The notes below the pieces were generated by a model that searched no databases, was not told the origin of the DNA, and worked only from the letters and a program-made list of their open reading frames with translations. A stretch of DNA of 63,966 bases from Liolophura sinensis (Eukaryota > Mollusca > Polyplacophora > Chitonida > Chitonidae), in the NCBI RefSeq assembly GCF_032854445.1, contig NW_027018180.1, positions 1-63,966 of the forward strand. The letters are read 5' to 3'. The translations under genes were made by a program, and so were the position numbers. How positions within the stretch are numbered: position 1 is the stretch's first letter; every line of letters starts with the position of its first letter. This document shows, in pieces, positions 1 to 13,620 of this stretch.

Positions 1-3000
1 AAAAACACAAGGTACTTGATACAGTCTGCTGTAAAAGTACAACTGAAACACTGACCCACTTCAGTAAGGTGCCAATAGATGCGGAATTGAGCCAGGAATC
101 GGCAGCTGTTGAAAAATTGCAAATTTCCTGGTTTCCATGGAGTAAGAGCCGTTGCTGGGCACGTGATTATGACATAAATGATCATTGAATTGTCACTACA
201 AGCCAAAAGTATTGGTCGGAGAGCAACGCGGATTGCACCATTCGATTTGTCGTCACAAAATACGTCGGATTAGCCTCTATTACCACCAGCACTGGAACAA
301 TTTCTTCCAATTTTGCATTTTTGCCTGGTCTTTTTGTTAATTGAAATCGGCTACACTGTACTATGTACCATCGCGACTGGTCATTACTATATTCAACTTT
401 TGACTATAAGTTATGTGCCCTTCGGTTTGCCCAGAAGACCTGAAATCTTTGGGCTAAGCCCCATTTAACTCACCCAGCAATTGCCTTACTTCTAAGTGCC
501 AAGACAATCTCAATGTCTTTATCTACGTGTAGAAAAACCACACCATTTGTACGTGAAAAACACAAGGTACTTGATACAGTCTGCTGTAAACAGTACAACT
601 GAACACTGACCCACTTCAGTAAGGTGCCAAAAAGATGCAGAATTGAGCCAGGCATCGGCAGCTGTTGAAAAATTGCAAATTTCCCTGGTTTCCATGGAGT
701 AAGAGCCGTTGCTGGGCACGTGATTATGACATAAATGATCATTCAATTGTCACTACAGCCAAAAGTATTGGTCCGGAGAGCAACGCGGATTGCACCATTC
801 GATTTGTCGTCACAAAATACGTCGGATTAGCCTCTTACCAGCAGCACTGGAACAATTTTTTCCAATTTTGCATTTTTGCCTGGTCTTTTTGTTAATTGAA
901 ATCGGCTACACTGTACTATGTACCAATCGCGACTGGTCATTACTATATTCAACTTTTGACTATAAGTTATGTGCCCTTCGGTAGCCCCAGAAGACCTGAA
1001 ATCTTTGGGCTAAGCCCGATTTAACTCACCCAGCAATTGTCTTACTTCTAAGTCCAAGACAATCACAGTGTCCTTATCTACGTGTAGAAAAACCACACCA
1101 ATTGTACATAAAAAAAACACAAGGTACTTGATACAGCCTGCTGTAAAAAGTACAACTGAACACTGACCCACTTCAGTAAGGTGCCAAAAGATGCGGAATT
1201 GAGCCAGGCATCGGCAGCTGTTGAAAAATTGCAAACTTCTCTGGTTTCCATGGAGTAAGAGCCGTTGCTACGCACGTGATTATGACATCAATGATCATTG
1301 AATTGTCGCTACAGCCAAAAGTATTGGTCGGAGAGCAACGCGGATTGCACCATTCGATTTCTCGTCACAAAATACGTCGGATTAGCCTCTTACTAGTAGC
1401 ACTGGAAACAGTTTTTCCACTTTTGCATTTTTGCCTGGTCTTTTTTGTTAATTGAAACCGGCTACACTGTACTCTGTACAATCGCGACTGGTCATTACTA
1501 TATTCAACTTTTGACTATAAGTTATGTGCCCTTCGGTAGCTCAGAAGACCTGAAATCTTTGGCCAAGCCCATTTAACTCACCCAGCAATTGTCTTACTTC
1601 TAAGTGCAAGACAGTCTCAATGTCTTTATCTACGTGTAGAAAAACCACACCATTTGTACATAAAAAACACAAGGTACTTGATACAGTCTGCTGTAAAAAG
1701 TACAACTAAACACTGACCCCACATTTATAAGGTGCCAACAGATGCGGAATTGGGCCAGGCATCGGCAGCTGTTAAAAAATTGCAAATATCCCTGGTTTCC
1801 ATGGAGTAAGAGCCGTTGCTGGGCACGTGATTATGACATAAATGATCATTCACTTGTCACTACAGCCAAAAGTATTGGTCGGAGAGCAACGCGGTTTGCA
1901 CCATTCGATTTCTCGTCACAAAATACGTCGGCTTAGCCTCTTACCAGCAGCACTGGAACAATTTTTCCACTTTTGCATTTTTGCCTGGTCTTTTTGTTAA
2001 TTGAAATCGGCTACACTGTACTCTGTACATCGCGACTGGTCATTACTACATTCAACTTTTGACTATAAGTTATGTGGCCTTCGGTAGCCCAGAAGACCTG
2101 AAATCTTTGGGCCAAGCCCATTTAACTCACCCCAGCAATTGTCTTACTTCTAAGTCCAAGACAATCTCAATTGTCTTTATCTACGTGTAGAAAAACCAGA
2201 CCATTTGTACATGAAAAACACAAGGTACTTGATACAGTCTGATGTAAAAAGTACAACTGAACACTGACCCACTTCAGTAAGGTGCCAAAAGATGCGGAAT
2301 TGAGCCAGGCATCGGCAGCTGTTGAAAAATTGCAAATTTCCCTAGTTTCCCATGGAGTAAGAGCCGTTGCTGGGCATGTGATTATGACATAAATGATCAT
2401 TCAATTGTCGCTACAGCCAAAAGTATTGGTCGGAGAGCAACGCGGTTTGCACCATTCGATTTCTCGTCACAAAATACGTCGGATTAGCCTCTTACCAGCA
2501 GCACTGGAACAGTTTTTTCCACTTTTGCATTTTTGCCTGGTCTTTTTGTTAATTGAAACCGGCTACACTGTACTCTGTACAATCGCGACTGGTCATTACT
2601 ATATTCAACTTTTGACTATAAGTTATGTGCCCTTCGGTAGCCCAGAAGACCTGAAATCTTTGGGCTAAGCCCATTTAACTCACCCAGCAATTGCCTTACT
2701 TCTAAGTGCAAGACAATCTCAATGTCTTTATCTTCGTGTTGAAAAACCAGACAATTTGTACGTGAAAAACACAAGGTACTTGATACAGTCTGCTGTAAAA
2801 AGTACAACTAAACACTGACCCACATTTATAAGGTGCCAAAAGATGCGGAATTGGGCCAAGCATCGGCAGCTGTTAAAAAATTGCAAATATCCCTGGTTTC
2901 CATGGAGTAAGAGCCGTTGCTGGGCACGTGATTATGACATCAATATTCATTGAATTGTCGCTACAGCCAAAAGTATTGGTCCGGAGAGCAACGCGGTTTG

Positions 3001-5300
3001 CACCATTCGATTTCTCGTCACAAAATACGTCGGATTAGCCTCTTACCAGCAGCACTGGAACAGTTTTTCCACTTTTGCATTTTTGCCTGGTCTTTTTGTT
3101 AATTGAAATCGGCTACACTGTACTCTGTACATTCGCGACTGGTCATTACTATGTTCAACTTTTGACTATAAGTTATGTGCCCTTCGGTAGCGCAGAAGAC
3201 CTGAAATCTTTCGGCTAAGCCCATTTAACTCACCCAGCAATTGCCTTACTTCTAAGTGCAAGACAATCTCAATGTCTTTATCTACGTGTAGAAAAATCAC
3301 ACCATTTGTACGTGAAAAACACAAGGTACTTGATACAGTCCTGCTGTAAAAAGTACAACTGAACACTGACCCACTTCAGTAAGGTGCCAAAAGATGCGGA
3401 ATTGAGCCAGGCATCAGCAGCTGTTGAAAAATTGCAAAATTTCCCTGCTTTCCATGGAGTAAGAGCCCGTTGCTGGGCACGTGATTATGACATAAATGAT
3501 CATTCAATTGTCACTACAGCCAAAAGTATTGGTCGGAGAGCAACGCGGTTTGCACCATTCGATTTCTCGTCACAAAATACGTCGGATTAGCCTCTTACCA
3601 GCAGCACTGGAACAGTTTTTCTACTTTTGCATTTTTGCCTGGTCTTTTTGTTAATTGAAATCGGCTACACTGTACTCTGTACAATCGCGACTGGTCATTA
3701 CTACATTCAACTTTTGACTATAAGTTATGTGCCCTTCGGTAGCCCAGAGGACCTGAAATCTTTGGGCCAAGCCCCATTTAACTCACCCAGCAATTGTCTT
3801 ACTTCTAAGTCCAAGACAATCTCAATGTCTTTATCTACGTGTAGAAAAAACCACACCATTTGTACATAAAAAACACAAGGTACTTGATACAGTCTGCTGT
3901 AAAAAGTACAACTAAACACTGACCCACATTTATAAGGTGCCAAAAGATGCGGAATTGGCCAAGCATCGGCAGCTGTTAAAAAATTGCAAATATCCCTGGG
4001 TTTCCATGGAGTAAGAGCCGTTGCTGGGCACGTGATTATGACATCAATATTCATTGAATTGTCGCTACAGCCAAAAGTATTGGTCGGAGAGCAACGCGGT
4101 TTGCACCATTCGATTTCTCGTCACAAAATACGTCGGATTAGCCTCTTACCAGCAGCACTGGAACAATTTTTCCACTTTTGCAATTTTGCCTGGTCTTTTT
4201 GTTAATTGAAATCGGCTACACTGTACTCTGTACAATCGCGACTGGTCATTACTATATTCAACTTTTGACTATAAGTTATGTGCCCTTCGGTAGCCCAGAA
4301 GACGTCAAATCTTTGGGCTAAGCCCATTTAACTCACCCAGCAATTGCCTTACTTCTAAGTGCAAGACAATCTCAATGTCTTTATCTACGTGTAGAAAAAC
4401 CACACCATTTATACGTGAAAACACAAGGTACTTGATACAGTCTGCTGTAAAAAGTACAACTGAACACTGACCCACTTCAGTAAGGTGCCAAAAGATGCGG
4501 AATTGAGCCAGGCATCGGCAGCTGTTGAAAAATTGCAAATTTCCCTGGTTTCCATGGAGTAAGAGCCGTTGCTACGCACGTGATTATGACATCAATGATC
4601 ATTCAATTGTCACTACAGCCAAAAGTATTGTCGGAGAGCAACGCGGGTTTGCACCATTCGATTTCTCGTCACAAAATACGTCGGATTAGCCTCTCTACCA
4701 GCAGCACTGGAACAGTTTTTCCACTTTTGCATTTTTGCCTGGTCTTTTTGTTAATTGAAATCGGCTACACTGTACTCTGTACAATCGCGACTGGTCATTA
4801 CTATATTCAACTTTTGACTATAAGTTATGTGCCCTTCGGTAGCCCAGAAGACCTGAAATCTTTGGGCTAAGCCCATTTAAGTCACCCAGCAATTGCCTTA
4901 CTTCTAAGTGCAAGACAATCTCAATGTCTTTATCTACGTGTAGAAAAACCAGACCATTTGTACGTGAAAAACACAAGGTACTTGATACAGTCTGCTGTAA
5001 AAAGTACAACTGAACACTGACCCACTTCAGTAAGGTGCCAAAAAGATGCGGAATTGAGCCAGGAATCGGCAGCTGTTGAAAAAATTGCAAATTTCCCTGG
5101 TTTCCATGGAGTAAGAGCCGTTGCTGGGCACGTGATTATGACATAAATGATCATTCAATTGTCACTACAGCCAAAAACGATTGGTCGGAGAGCAACGCGG
5201 ATTGCACCATTCGATTTCTCGTCACAAAATACGTCGGATTAGCCTCTTACCAGCAGCACTGGAACAGTTTTTCCACTTTTGCATTTTTGTCTGGTCTTTT
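1..5300 (+). repeat. Left arm with many single-base indels
   Basis: Only satellite monomers are present. Compared with near-identical units further right, this stretch contains many isolated one-base insertions, often in homopolymers: GTCCGGAGAGC (773 and 2979), CACCCCAGC (2129), CTCAATTGTC (2167), AGTTTCCCATGG (2345) and CAGTCCTGC (3338). Monomers here are therefore a few bases over 549. Sequencing or consensus error is the simplest explanation. Confidence 0.7.
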
Positions 5301-5322
5301 TGTTAATTGAAATCGGCTACAC

Positions 5323-5335
5323 TGTACTCTGTACA
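5323..5335. repeat. Short dyad TGTAC-TCT-GTACA
   Basis: A 5-bp perfect inverted repeat with a 3-nt centre, present in most monomers. A minority read TGTACTATGTACC or similar, which shortens the stem. A second dyad, TACAG-TCTG-CTGTA, lies at 4986-4999. Confidence 0.5.
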
Positions 5336-5678
5336 ATCGCGACTGGTCATTACTATATTCAACTTTTGACTATAAGTTATGTGCCCTTCGGTAGCCCAGA
5401 AGACCTGAAATCTTTGGGCTAAGCCCATTTAACTCACCCAGCAATTGTCTTACATCTAACTACAGGACAATCTCAATGTCTTTATCTACGTGTAGAAAAA
5501 CCACACCATTTGTACATGAAAAACACAAGGTACTTGATACAGTCTGCTGTAAAAACTACAACTAAACACTGACCCACATTTATAAGGTGCCAAAAGATGC
5601 GGAATTGGGCCAGGCATCAGCAGCTGTTAAAAAATTGCAAATACCCCTGGTTTCCATGGAGTAAGAGCCGTTGCTGGG

Positions 5679-5684
5679 CACGTG
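5679..5684. promoter_or_regulatory. CACGTG E-box-like site, recurring per monomer
   Basis: CACGTG lies 10 bp before the TGATCA-centred palindrome and is kept in nearly all monomers, with rare losses (CACTTG near 59317, CACGTA near 60414 and 62061). It is the canonical bHLH-type hexamer, but conservation across an array may reflect homogenisation alone, so a role is only a possibility. Confidence 0.3.
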
Positions 5685-5693
5685 ATTATGACA

Positions 5694-5707
5694 TCAATGA
5701 TCATTGA
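5694..5707. repeat. 14-bp perfect palindrome in a monomer variant
   Basis: TCAATGATCATTGA is a perfect dyad, shown here in one monomer. Many units carry this form with GTCGCTACAGCC after it. Others read TAAATGATCATTCA followed by GTCACTACAGCC, keeping only the 10-bp core AATGATCATT, or TCAATATTCATTGA. It could be a protein-binding dyad, but no factor is implied by sequence alone. Confidence 0.6.
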
Positions 5708-5941
5708 ATTGTCGCTACAGCCAAAAGTATTGGTCGGAGAGCAACGCGGATTGCACCATTCGATTTGTCGTCACAAAATACGTCGGATTAGCCTCTTACC
5801 AGCAGCACTGGAACAATTTTTCCAATTTTGCATTTTTGCCTGGTCTTTTTGTTAATTGAAATCGGCTACACTGTACTATGTACCATCGCGACTGGTCATT
5901 ACTATATTCAACTTTTGACTATAAGTTATGTGCCCTTCGGT

Positions 5942-5975
5942 AGCCCAGAAGACCTGAAATCTTTGGGCTAAGCCC
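5942..5975. repeat. Clustered AGCCC/GGGCT inverted repeats
   Basis: The stretch begins AGCCC, and 18 bp later reads GGGCTAAGCCC. The central GGGCT can pair with either the upstream or the downstream AGCCC, giving two competing stems. Most monomers keep this arrangement. Variants GGGCCAAGCCC and TCGGCTAAGCCC weaken one or both stems. Confidence 0.5.
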
Positions 5976-7359
5976 ATTTAACTCACCCAGCAATTGTCTT
6001 ACTTCTAAGTCCAAGACAATCTCAGTGTCTTTATCTACGTGTAGAAAAACCACACCATTTGTACATAAAAAAAACACAAGGTACTTGATACAGCCTGCTG
6101 TAAAAAGTACAACTGAACACTGACCCACTTCAGTAAGGTGCCAAAAGATGCGGAATTGAGCCAGGCATCGGCAGCTGTTGAAAAATTGCAAACTTCTCTG
6201 GTTTCCATGGAGTAAGAGCCGTTGCTACGCACGTGATTATGACATCAATGATCATTGAATTGTCGCTACAGCCAAAAGTATTGGTCGGAGAGCAACGCGG
6301 ATTGCACCATTCGATTTCTCGTCACAAAATACGTCGGATTAGCCTCTTACTAGTAGCACTGGAACAGTTTTTCCACTTTTGCATTTTTGCCTGGTCTTTT
6401 TGTTAATTGAAACCGGCTACACTGTACTCTGTACAATCGCGACTGGTCATTACTATATTCAACTTTTGACTATAAGTTATGTGCCCTTCGGTAGCTCAGA
6501 AGACCTGAAATCTTTGGGCCAAGCCCATTTAACTCACCCAGCAATTGTCTTACTTCTAAGTGCAAGACAGTCTCAATGTCTTTATCTACGTGTAGAAAAA
6601 CCACACCATTTGTACATAAAAAACACAAGGTACTTGATACAGTCTGCTGTAAAAAGTACAACTAAACACTGACCCACATTTATAAGGTGCCAACAGATGC
6701 GGAATTGGGCCAGGCATCGGCAGCTGTTAAAAAATTGCAAATATCCCTGGTTTCCATGGAGTAAGAGCCGTTGCTGGGCACGTGATTATGACATAAATGA
6801 TCATTCACTTGTCACTACAGCCAAAAGTATTGGTCGGAGAGCAACGCGGTTTGCACCATTCGATTTCTCGTCACAAAATACGTCGGCTTAGCCTCTTACC
6901 AGCAGCACTGGAACAATTTTTCCACTTTTGCATTTTTGCCTGGTCTTTTTGTTAATTGAAATCGGCTACACTGTACTCTGTACAATCGCGACTGGTCATT
7001 ACTACATTCAACTTTTGACTATAAGTTATGTGGCCTTCGGTAGCCCAGAAGACCTGAAATCTTTGGGCCAAGCCCATTTAACTCACCCAGCAATTGTCTT
7101 ACTTCTAAGTCCAAGACAATCTCAATGTCTTTATCTACGTGTAGAAAAACCAGACCATTTGTACATGAAAAACACAAGGTACTTGATACAGTCTGATGTA
7201 AAAAGTACAACTGAACACTGACCCACTTCAGTAAGGTGCCAAAAGATGCGGAATTGAGCCAGGCATCGGCAGCTGTTGAAAAATTGCAAATTTCCCTAGT
7301 TTCCATGGAGTAAGAGCCGTTGCTGGGACGTGATTATGACATAAATGATCATTCAATTG

Positions 7360-10300
7360 TCACTACAGCCAAAAGGATTGGTCGGAGAGCAACGCGGTTT
7401 GCACCATTCGATTTCTCGTCACAAAATACGTCGGATTAGCCTCTTACCAGCAGCACTGGAACAGTTTTTCCACTTTTGCATTTTTGTCTGGTCTTTTTGT
7501 TAATTGAAATCGGCTACACTGTACTCTGTACAATCGCGACTGGTCATTACTATATTCAACTTTTGACTATAAGTTATGTGCCCTTCGGTAGCCCAGAAGA
7601 CCTGAAATCTTTGGGCTAAGCCCATTTAACTCACCCAGCAATTGTCTTACATCTAACTACAGGACAATCTCAATGTCTTTATCTACGTGTAGAAAAACCA
7701 CACCACTTGTACATGAAAAACACAAGGTACTTGATACAGTCTGCTGTAAAAAACTACAACTAAACACTGACCCACATTTATAAGGTGCCAAAAGATGCGG
7801 AATTGGGCCAGGCATCGGCAGCTGTTAAAAAATTGCAAATATCCCTGGTTTCCATGGAGTAAGAGCCGTTGCTGGGCACGTGATTATGACATCAATGATC
7901 ATTGAATTGTCGCTACAGCCAAAAGTATTGGTCGGAGAGCAACGCGGTTTGCACCATTCGATTTCTCGTCACAAAATACGTCGGATTAGCCTCTTACCAG
8001 CAGCACTGGAACAGTTTTTCCACTTTTGCATTTTTGCCTGGTCTTTTTGTTAATTGAAATCGGCTACACTGTACTCTGTACATTCGCGACTGGTCATTAC
8101 TATGTTCAACTTTTGACTATAAGTTATGTGCCCTTCGGTAGCGCAGAAGACCTGAAATCTTTCGGCTAAGCCCATTTAACTCACCCAGCAATTGCCTTAC
8201 TTCTAAGTGCAAGACAATCTCAATGTCTTTATCTACGTTTAGAAAAATCACACCATTTGTACGTGAAAAACACAAGGTACTTGATACAGTCTGCTGTAAA
8301 AAGTACAACTGAACACTGACCCACTTCAGTAAGGTGCCAAAAGATGCGGAATTGAGCCAGGCATCGGCAGCTGTTGAAAAATTGCAAATTTCCCTGGTTT
8401 CCATGGAGTAAGAGCCGTTGCTGGGCACGTGATTATGACATAAATGATCATTCAATTGTCACTACAGCCAAAAGTATTGGTCGGAGAGCAACGCGGTTTG
8501 CACCATTCGATTTCTCGTCACAAAATACGTCGGATTAGCCTCTTACCAGCAGCACTGGAACAGTTTTTCTACTTTTGCATTTTACCTGGTCTTTTTGTTA
8601 ATTGAAATCGGCTACACTGTACTCTGTACAATCGCGACTGGTCATTACTACATTCAACTTTTGACTATAAGTTATGTGCCCTTCGGTAGCCCAGAAGACC
8701 TGAAATCTTTGGGCCAAGCCCATTTAACTCACCCAGCAATTGTCTTACTTCTAAGTCCAAGACAATCTCAATGTCTTTATCTACGTGTAGAAAAACCACA
8801 CCATTTGTACATAAAAAACACAAGGTACTTGATACAGTCTGCTGTAAAAAGTACAACTAAACACTGACCCACATGTATAAGGTGCCAAAAGATGCGGAAT
8901 TGGGCCAAGCATCGGCAGCTGTTAAAAAATTGCAAATATCCCTGGTTTCCATGGAGTAAGAGCCGTTGCTGGGCACGTGATTATGACATCAATATTCATT
9001 GAATTGTCGCTACAGCCAAAAGTATTGGTCGGAGAGCAACGCGGTTTGCACCATTCGATTTCTCGTCACAAAATACGTCGGATTAGCCTCTTACCAGCAG
9101 TACTGGAACAGTTTTTCCACTTTTGCATTTTTACCTTTTTTTTTGTTAATTGAAATCGGCTACACTGTACTCTGTACAATCGCGACTGGTCATTACTATA
9201 TTCAACTTTTGACTATAAGTTATGTGCCCTTCGGTAGCCCAGAAGACGTCAAATCTTTGGGCTCAGCCCATTTAACTCACCCAGCAATTGCCTTACTTCT
9301 AAGTGCAAGACAATCTCAATGTCTTTATCTACGTGTAGAAAAACCACACCATTTATACGTGAAAAACACAAGGTACTTGATACAGTCTGCTGTAAAAAGT
9401 ACAACTGAACACTGACCCACTTCAGTAAGGTGCCAAAAGATGCGGAATTGGGCCAGGCATCGGCAGCTGTTGAAAAATTGCAAATTTCCCTGGTTTCCAT
9501 GGAGTAAGAGCCGTTGCTGGGCACGTGATTATGACATAAATGATCATTCAATTGTCACTACAGCCAAAAGGATTGGTCGGAGAGCAACGCGGTTTGCACC
9601 ATTCGATTTCTCGTCACAAAATACGTCGGATTAGCCTCTTACCAGCAGCACTGGAACAGTTTTTTCCACTTTTGCATTTTTGTCTGGTCTTTTTGTTAAT
9701 TGAAATCGGCTACACTGTACTCTGTACAATCGCGACTGGTCATTACTATATTCAACTTTTGACTATAAGTTATGTGCCCTTCGGTAGCCCAGAAGACCTG
9801 AAATCTTTGGGCTAAGCCCATTTAACTCACCCAGCAATTGTCTTACATCTAACTACAGGACAATCTCAATGTCTTTATCTACGTGTAGAAAAACCACACC
9901 ATTTGTACATGAAAAACACAAGGTACTTGATACAGTCTGCTGTAAAAACTACAACTAAACACTGACCCACATTTATAAGGTGCCAAAAGATGCGGAATTG
10001 GGCCAGGCATCGGCAGCTGTTAAAAAATTGCAAATACCCCTGGTTTCCATGGAGTAAGAGCCGTTGCTGGGCACGTGATTATGACATCAATGATCATTGA
10101 ATTGTCGCTACAGCCAAAAGTATTGGTCGGAGAGCAACGCGGTTAGCACCATTCGATTTCTCGTCACAAAATACGTCGGATTAGCCTCTTACCAGCAGCA
10201 CTGGAACAGTTTTTCCACTTTTTCATTTTTGCCTGGTCTTTTTGTTAATTGAAATCGGCTACACTGTACTCTGTACAATCGCGACTGGTCATTACTATAT

Positions 10301-13300
10301 TCAATTTTGACTATAAGTTATGTGCCCTTCGGTAGCCCAGTAGACCTGAAATCTTTGGGCTAAGCCCATTTAAGTCACCCAGCAATTGCCTTACTACTAA
10401 GTGCAAGACAATCTCAATGTCTTTATCTACGTGTAGAAAAACCACACCATTTGTACGTGAAAAACACAAGGTACTTGATACAGTCTGCTGTAAAAAGTAC
10501 AACTGAACACTGACCCACTTCAGTAAGGTGCCAAAAGATGCGGAATTGAGCCAGGCATCGGCAGCTGTTGAAAAATTGCAAATTTCCCTGGTTTCCATGG
10601 AGTAAGAGCCGTTGCTGGGCACGTGATTATGACATAAATGATCATTCAATTGTCACTACAGCCAAAAGTATTGGTCGGAGAGCAACGCGGATTGCACCAT
10701 TCGATTTGTCGTCACAAAATACGTCGGATTAGCCTCTTACCAGCAGCACTGGAACAATTTTTCCAATTTTGCAATTTTGCCTGGTCTTTTTGTTAATTGA
10801 AATCGGCTACACTGTACTATGTACCATCGCGACTGGTCATTACTATATTCAACTTTTGACTATAAGTTATGTGCCCTTCGGTTGCCCAGAAGACCTGAAA
10901 TCTTTGGGCTAAGCCCATTTAACTCACCCAGCAATTGCCTTACTTCTAAGTCCAAGACAATCTCAATGTCTTTATCTACGTGTAGAAAAACCAGACCATT
11001 TGTACGTGAAAAACACAAGGTACTTGATACAGTCTGCTGTAAAAAGTACAACTGAACACTGACCCACTTCAGTAAGGTGCCAAAAGATGCGGAATTGAGC
11101 CAGGAATCGGCAGCTGTTGAAAAATTGCAAATTTCCCTGGTTTCCATGGAGTAAGACCCGTTGCTGGGCACGTGATTATGACATAAATGATCATTCAATT
11201 GTCACTACAGCCAAAAGGATTGGTCGGAGAGCAACGCGGTTTGCACCATTCGATTTCTCGTCACAAAATACGTCGGATTAGCCTCTTACCAGCAGCACTG
11301 GAACAGTTTTTCCACTTTTGCATTTTTGTCTGGTCTTTTTGTTAATTGAAATCGGCTACACTGTACTCTGTACAATCGCGACTGGTCATTACTATATTCA
11401 ACTTTTGACTATAAGTTATGTGCCCTTCGGTAGCCCAGAAGACCTGAAATCTTTGGGCTAAGCCCATTTAACTCACCCAGCAATTGTCTTACATCTAACT
11501 ACAGGACAATCTCAATGTCTTTATCTACGTGTAGAAAAACCACACCATTTGTACATGAAAAACACAAGGTACTTGATACAGTCTGCTGTAAAAACTACAA
11601 CTAAACACTGACCCACATTTATAAGGTGCCAAAAGATGCGGAATTGGGCCAGGCATCGGCAGCTGTTAAAAAATTGCAAATATCCCTGGTTTCCATGGAG
11701 TAAGAGCCGTTGCTGGGCACGTGATTATGACATCAATGATCATTGAATTGTCGCTACAGCCAAAAGTATTGGTCGGAGAGCAACGCGGTTTGCACCATTC
11801 GATTTCTCGTCACAAAATACGTCGGATTAGCCTCTTACCAGCAGCACTGGAACAGTTTTTCCACTTTTGCATTTTTGCCTGGTCTTTTTGTTAATTGAAA
11901 TCGGCTACACTGTACTCTGTACATTCGCGACTGGTCATTACTATGTTCAACTTTTGACTATAAGTTATGTGCCCTTCGGTAGCGCAGAAGACCTGAAATC
12001 TTTCGGCTAAGCCCATTTAACTCACCCAGCAATTGCCTTACTTCTAAGTGCAAGACAATCTCAATGTCTTTATCTACGTGTAGAAAAATCACACCATTTG
12101 TACGTGAAAAACACAAGGTACTTGATACAGTCTGCTGTAAAAAGTACAACTGAACACTGACCCACTTCAGTAAGGTGCCAAAAGATGCGGAATTGAGCCA
12201 GGCATCGGCAGCTGTTGAAAAATTGCAAATTTCCCTGGTTTCCATGGAGTAAGAGCCGTTGCTGGGCACGTGATTATGACATAAATGATCATTCAATTGT
12301 CACTACAGCCAAAAGTATTGGTCGGAGAGCAACGCGGTTTGCACCATTCGATTTCTCGTCACAAAATACGTCGGATTAGCCTCTTACCAGCAGCACTGGA
12401 ACAGTTTTTCTACTTTTGCATTTTTACCTGGTCTTTTTGTTAATTGAAATCGGCTACACTGTACTCTGTACAATCGCGACTGGTCATTACTACATTCAAC
12501 TTTTGACTATAAGTTATGTGCCCTTCGGTAGCCCAGAAGACCTGAAATCTTTGGGCCAAGCCCATTTAACTCACCCAGCAATTGTCTTACTTCTAAGTCC
12601 AAGACAATCTCAATGTCTTTATCTACGTGTAGAAAAACCACACCATTTGTACATAAAAAACACAAGGTACTTGATACAGTCTGCTGTAAAAAGTACAACT
12701 AAACACTGACCCACATGTATAAGGTGCCAAAAGATGCGGAATTGGGCCAAGCATCGGCAGCTGTTAAAAAATTGCAAATATCCCTGGTTTCCATGGAGTA
12801 AGAGCCGTTGCTGGGCACGTGATTATGACATCAATATTCATTGAATTGTCGCTACAGCCAAAAGTATTGGTCGGAGAGCAACGCGGTTTGCACCATTCGA
12901 TTTCTCGTCACAAAATACGTCGGATTAGCCTCTTACCAGCAGTACTGGAACAGTTTTTCCACTTTTGCATTTTTACCTGGTTTTTTGTTAATTGAAATCG
13001 GCTACACTGTACTCTGTACAATCGCGACTGGTCATTACTATATTCAACTTTTGACTATAAGTTATGTGCCCTTCGGTAGCCCAGAAGACGTCAAATCTTT
13101 GGGCTCAGCCCATTTAACTCACCCAGCAATTGCCTTACTTCTAAGTGCAAGACAATCTCAATGTCTTTATCTACGTGTAGAAAAACCACACCATTTATAC
13201 GTGAAAAACACAAGGTACTTGATACAGTCTGCTGTAAAAAGTACAACTGAACACTGACCCACTTCAGTAAGGTGCCAAAAGATGCGGAATTGGGCCAGGC

Positions 13301-13620
13301 ATCGGCAGCTGTTGAAAAATTGCAAATTTCCCTGGTTTCCATGGAGTAAGAGCCGTTGCTGGGCACGTGATTATGACATAAATGATCATTCAATTGTCAC
13401 TACAGCCAAAAGGATTGGTCGGAGAGCAACGCGGTTTGCACCATTCGATTTCTCGTCACAAAATACGTCGGATTAGCCTCTTACCAGCAGCACTGGAACA
13501 GTGTTTCCACTTTTGCATTTTTGTCTGGTCTTTTTGTTAATTGAAATCGGCTACACTGTACTCTGTACAATCGCGACTGGTCATTACTATATTCAACTTT
13601 TGACTATAAGTTATGTGCCC
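7360..13620 (+). repeat. Seven-monomer higher-order repeat, two copies
   Basis: About 7360-9780 recurs at about 11205-13620 with an offset of 3841-3842 bp (7 x 549 = 3843). Shared rare variants include ATCTAACTACAGG (7650 and 11492), TTTCGGCTAAGC (8161 and 12001), CACATGTATAAGG (8870 and 12712) and CAGCAGTACTGG (9096 and 12940). The unit overlaps the 9-monomer repeat, so the same monomers took part in more than one amplification step. Confidence 0.75.
10311..10859 (+). repeat. Exemplar satellite monomer (549 bp)
   Basis: A clean unit, given as reference; the phase is arbitrary. In order it holds a GGGCT/AGCCC inverted-repeat cluster, the SINE target CAATGTCTTTAT, an imperfect TACAG-loop-CTGTA dyad, a subfamily-diagnostic block around CACTTCAGTAAGG, a CAGCTG site, a CACGTG site, a palindrome centred on TGATCA, a CACAAAATACGTCGG block, T-rich tracts and a TGTAC-GTACA dyad. 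The length is divisible by three (183 codons), so reading frames stay in phase from unit to unit. Confidence 0.9.

Larger units (their letters stand above)
780..9505 (+). repeat. Nine-monomer higher-order repeat, two copies
   Basis: About 780-4560 matches about 5735-9505 at an offset close to nine monomers (9 x 549 = 4941). Shared private variants include an eight-A run with CAGCCTGCTG (about 1107 and 6066), TACTAGTAGCACTGG (about 1390 and 6350), a GAAAAATCACACC or near-identical form with TTTCGGCTAAGC (about 3210 and 8161), and CATTTATACGTG near 4408 and 9352. The offset falls from 4957 near 1078 to 4944 near 4305, so the left copy carries about 13 extra bases, mostly single-base insertions. 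Boundaries are approximate. Confidence 0.75.

Noticed and set aside
9130-9145. Loss of CTGG in TTTTTACCTTTTTTTTTGTTAATTG as a real variant
   Set aside because: The paired unit at 12975 reads TACCTGGTTTTTTG; a single homopolymer-adjacent difference could be a consensus error, so no weight was put on it.
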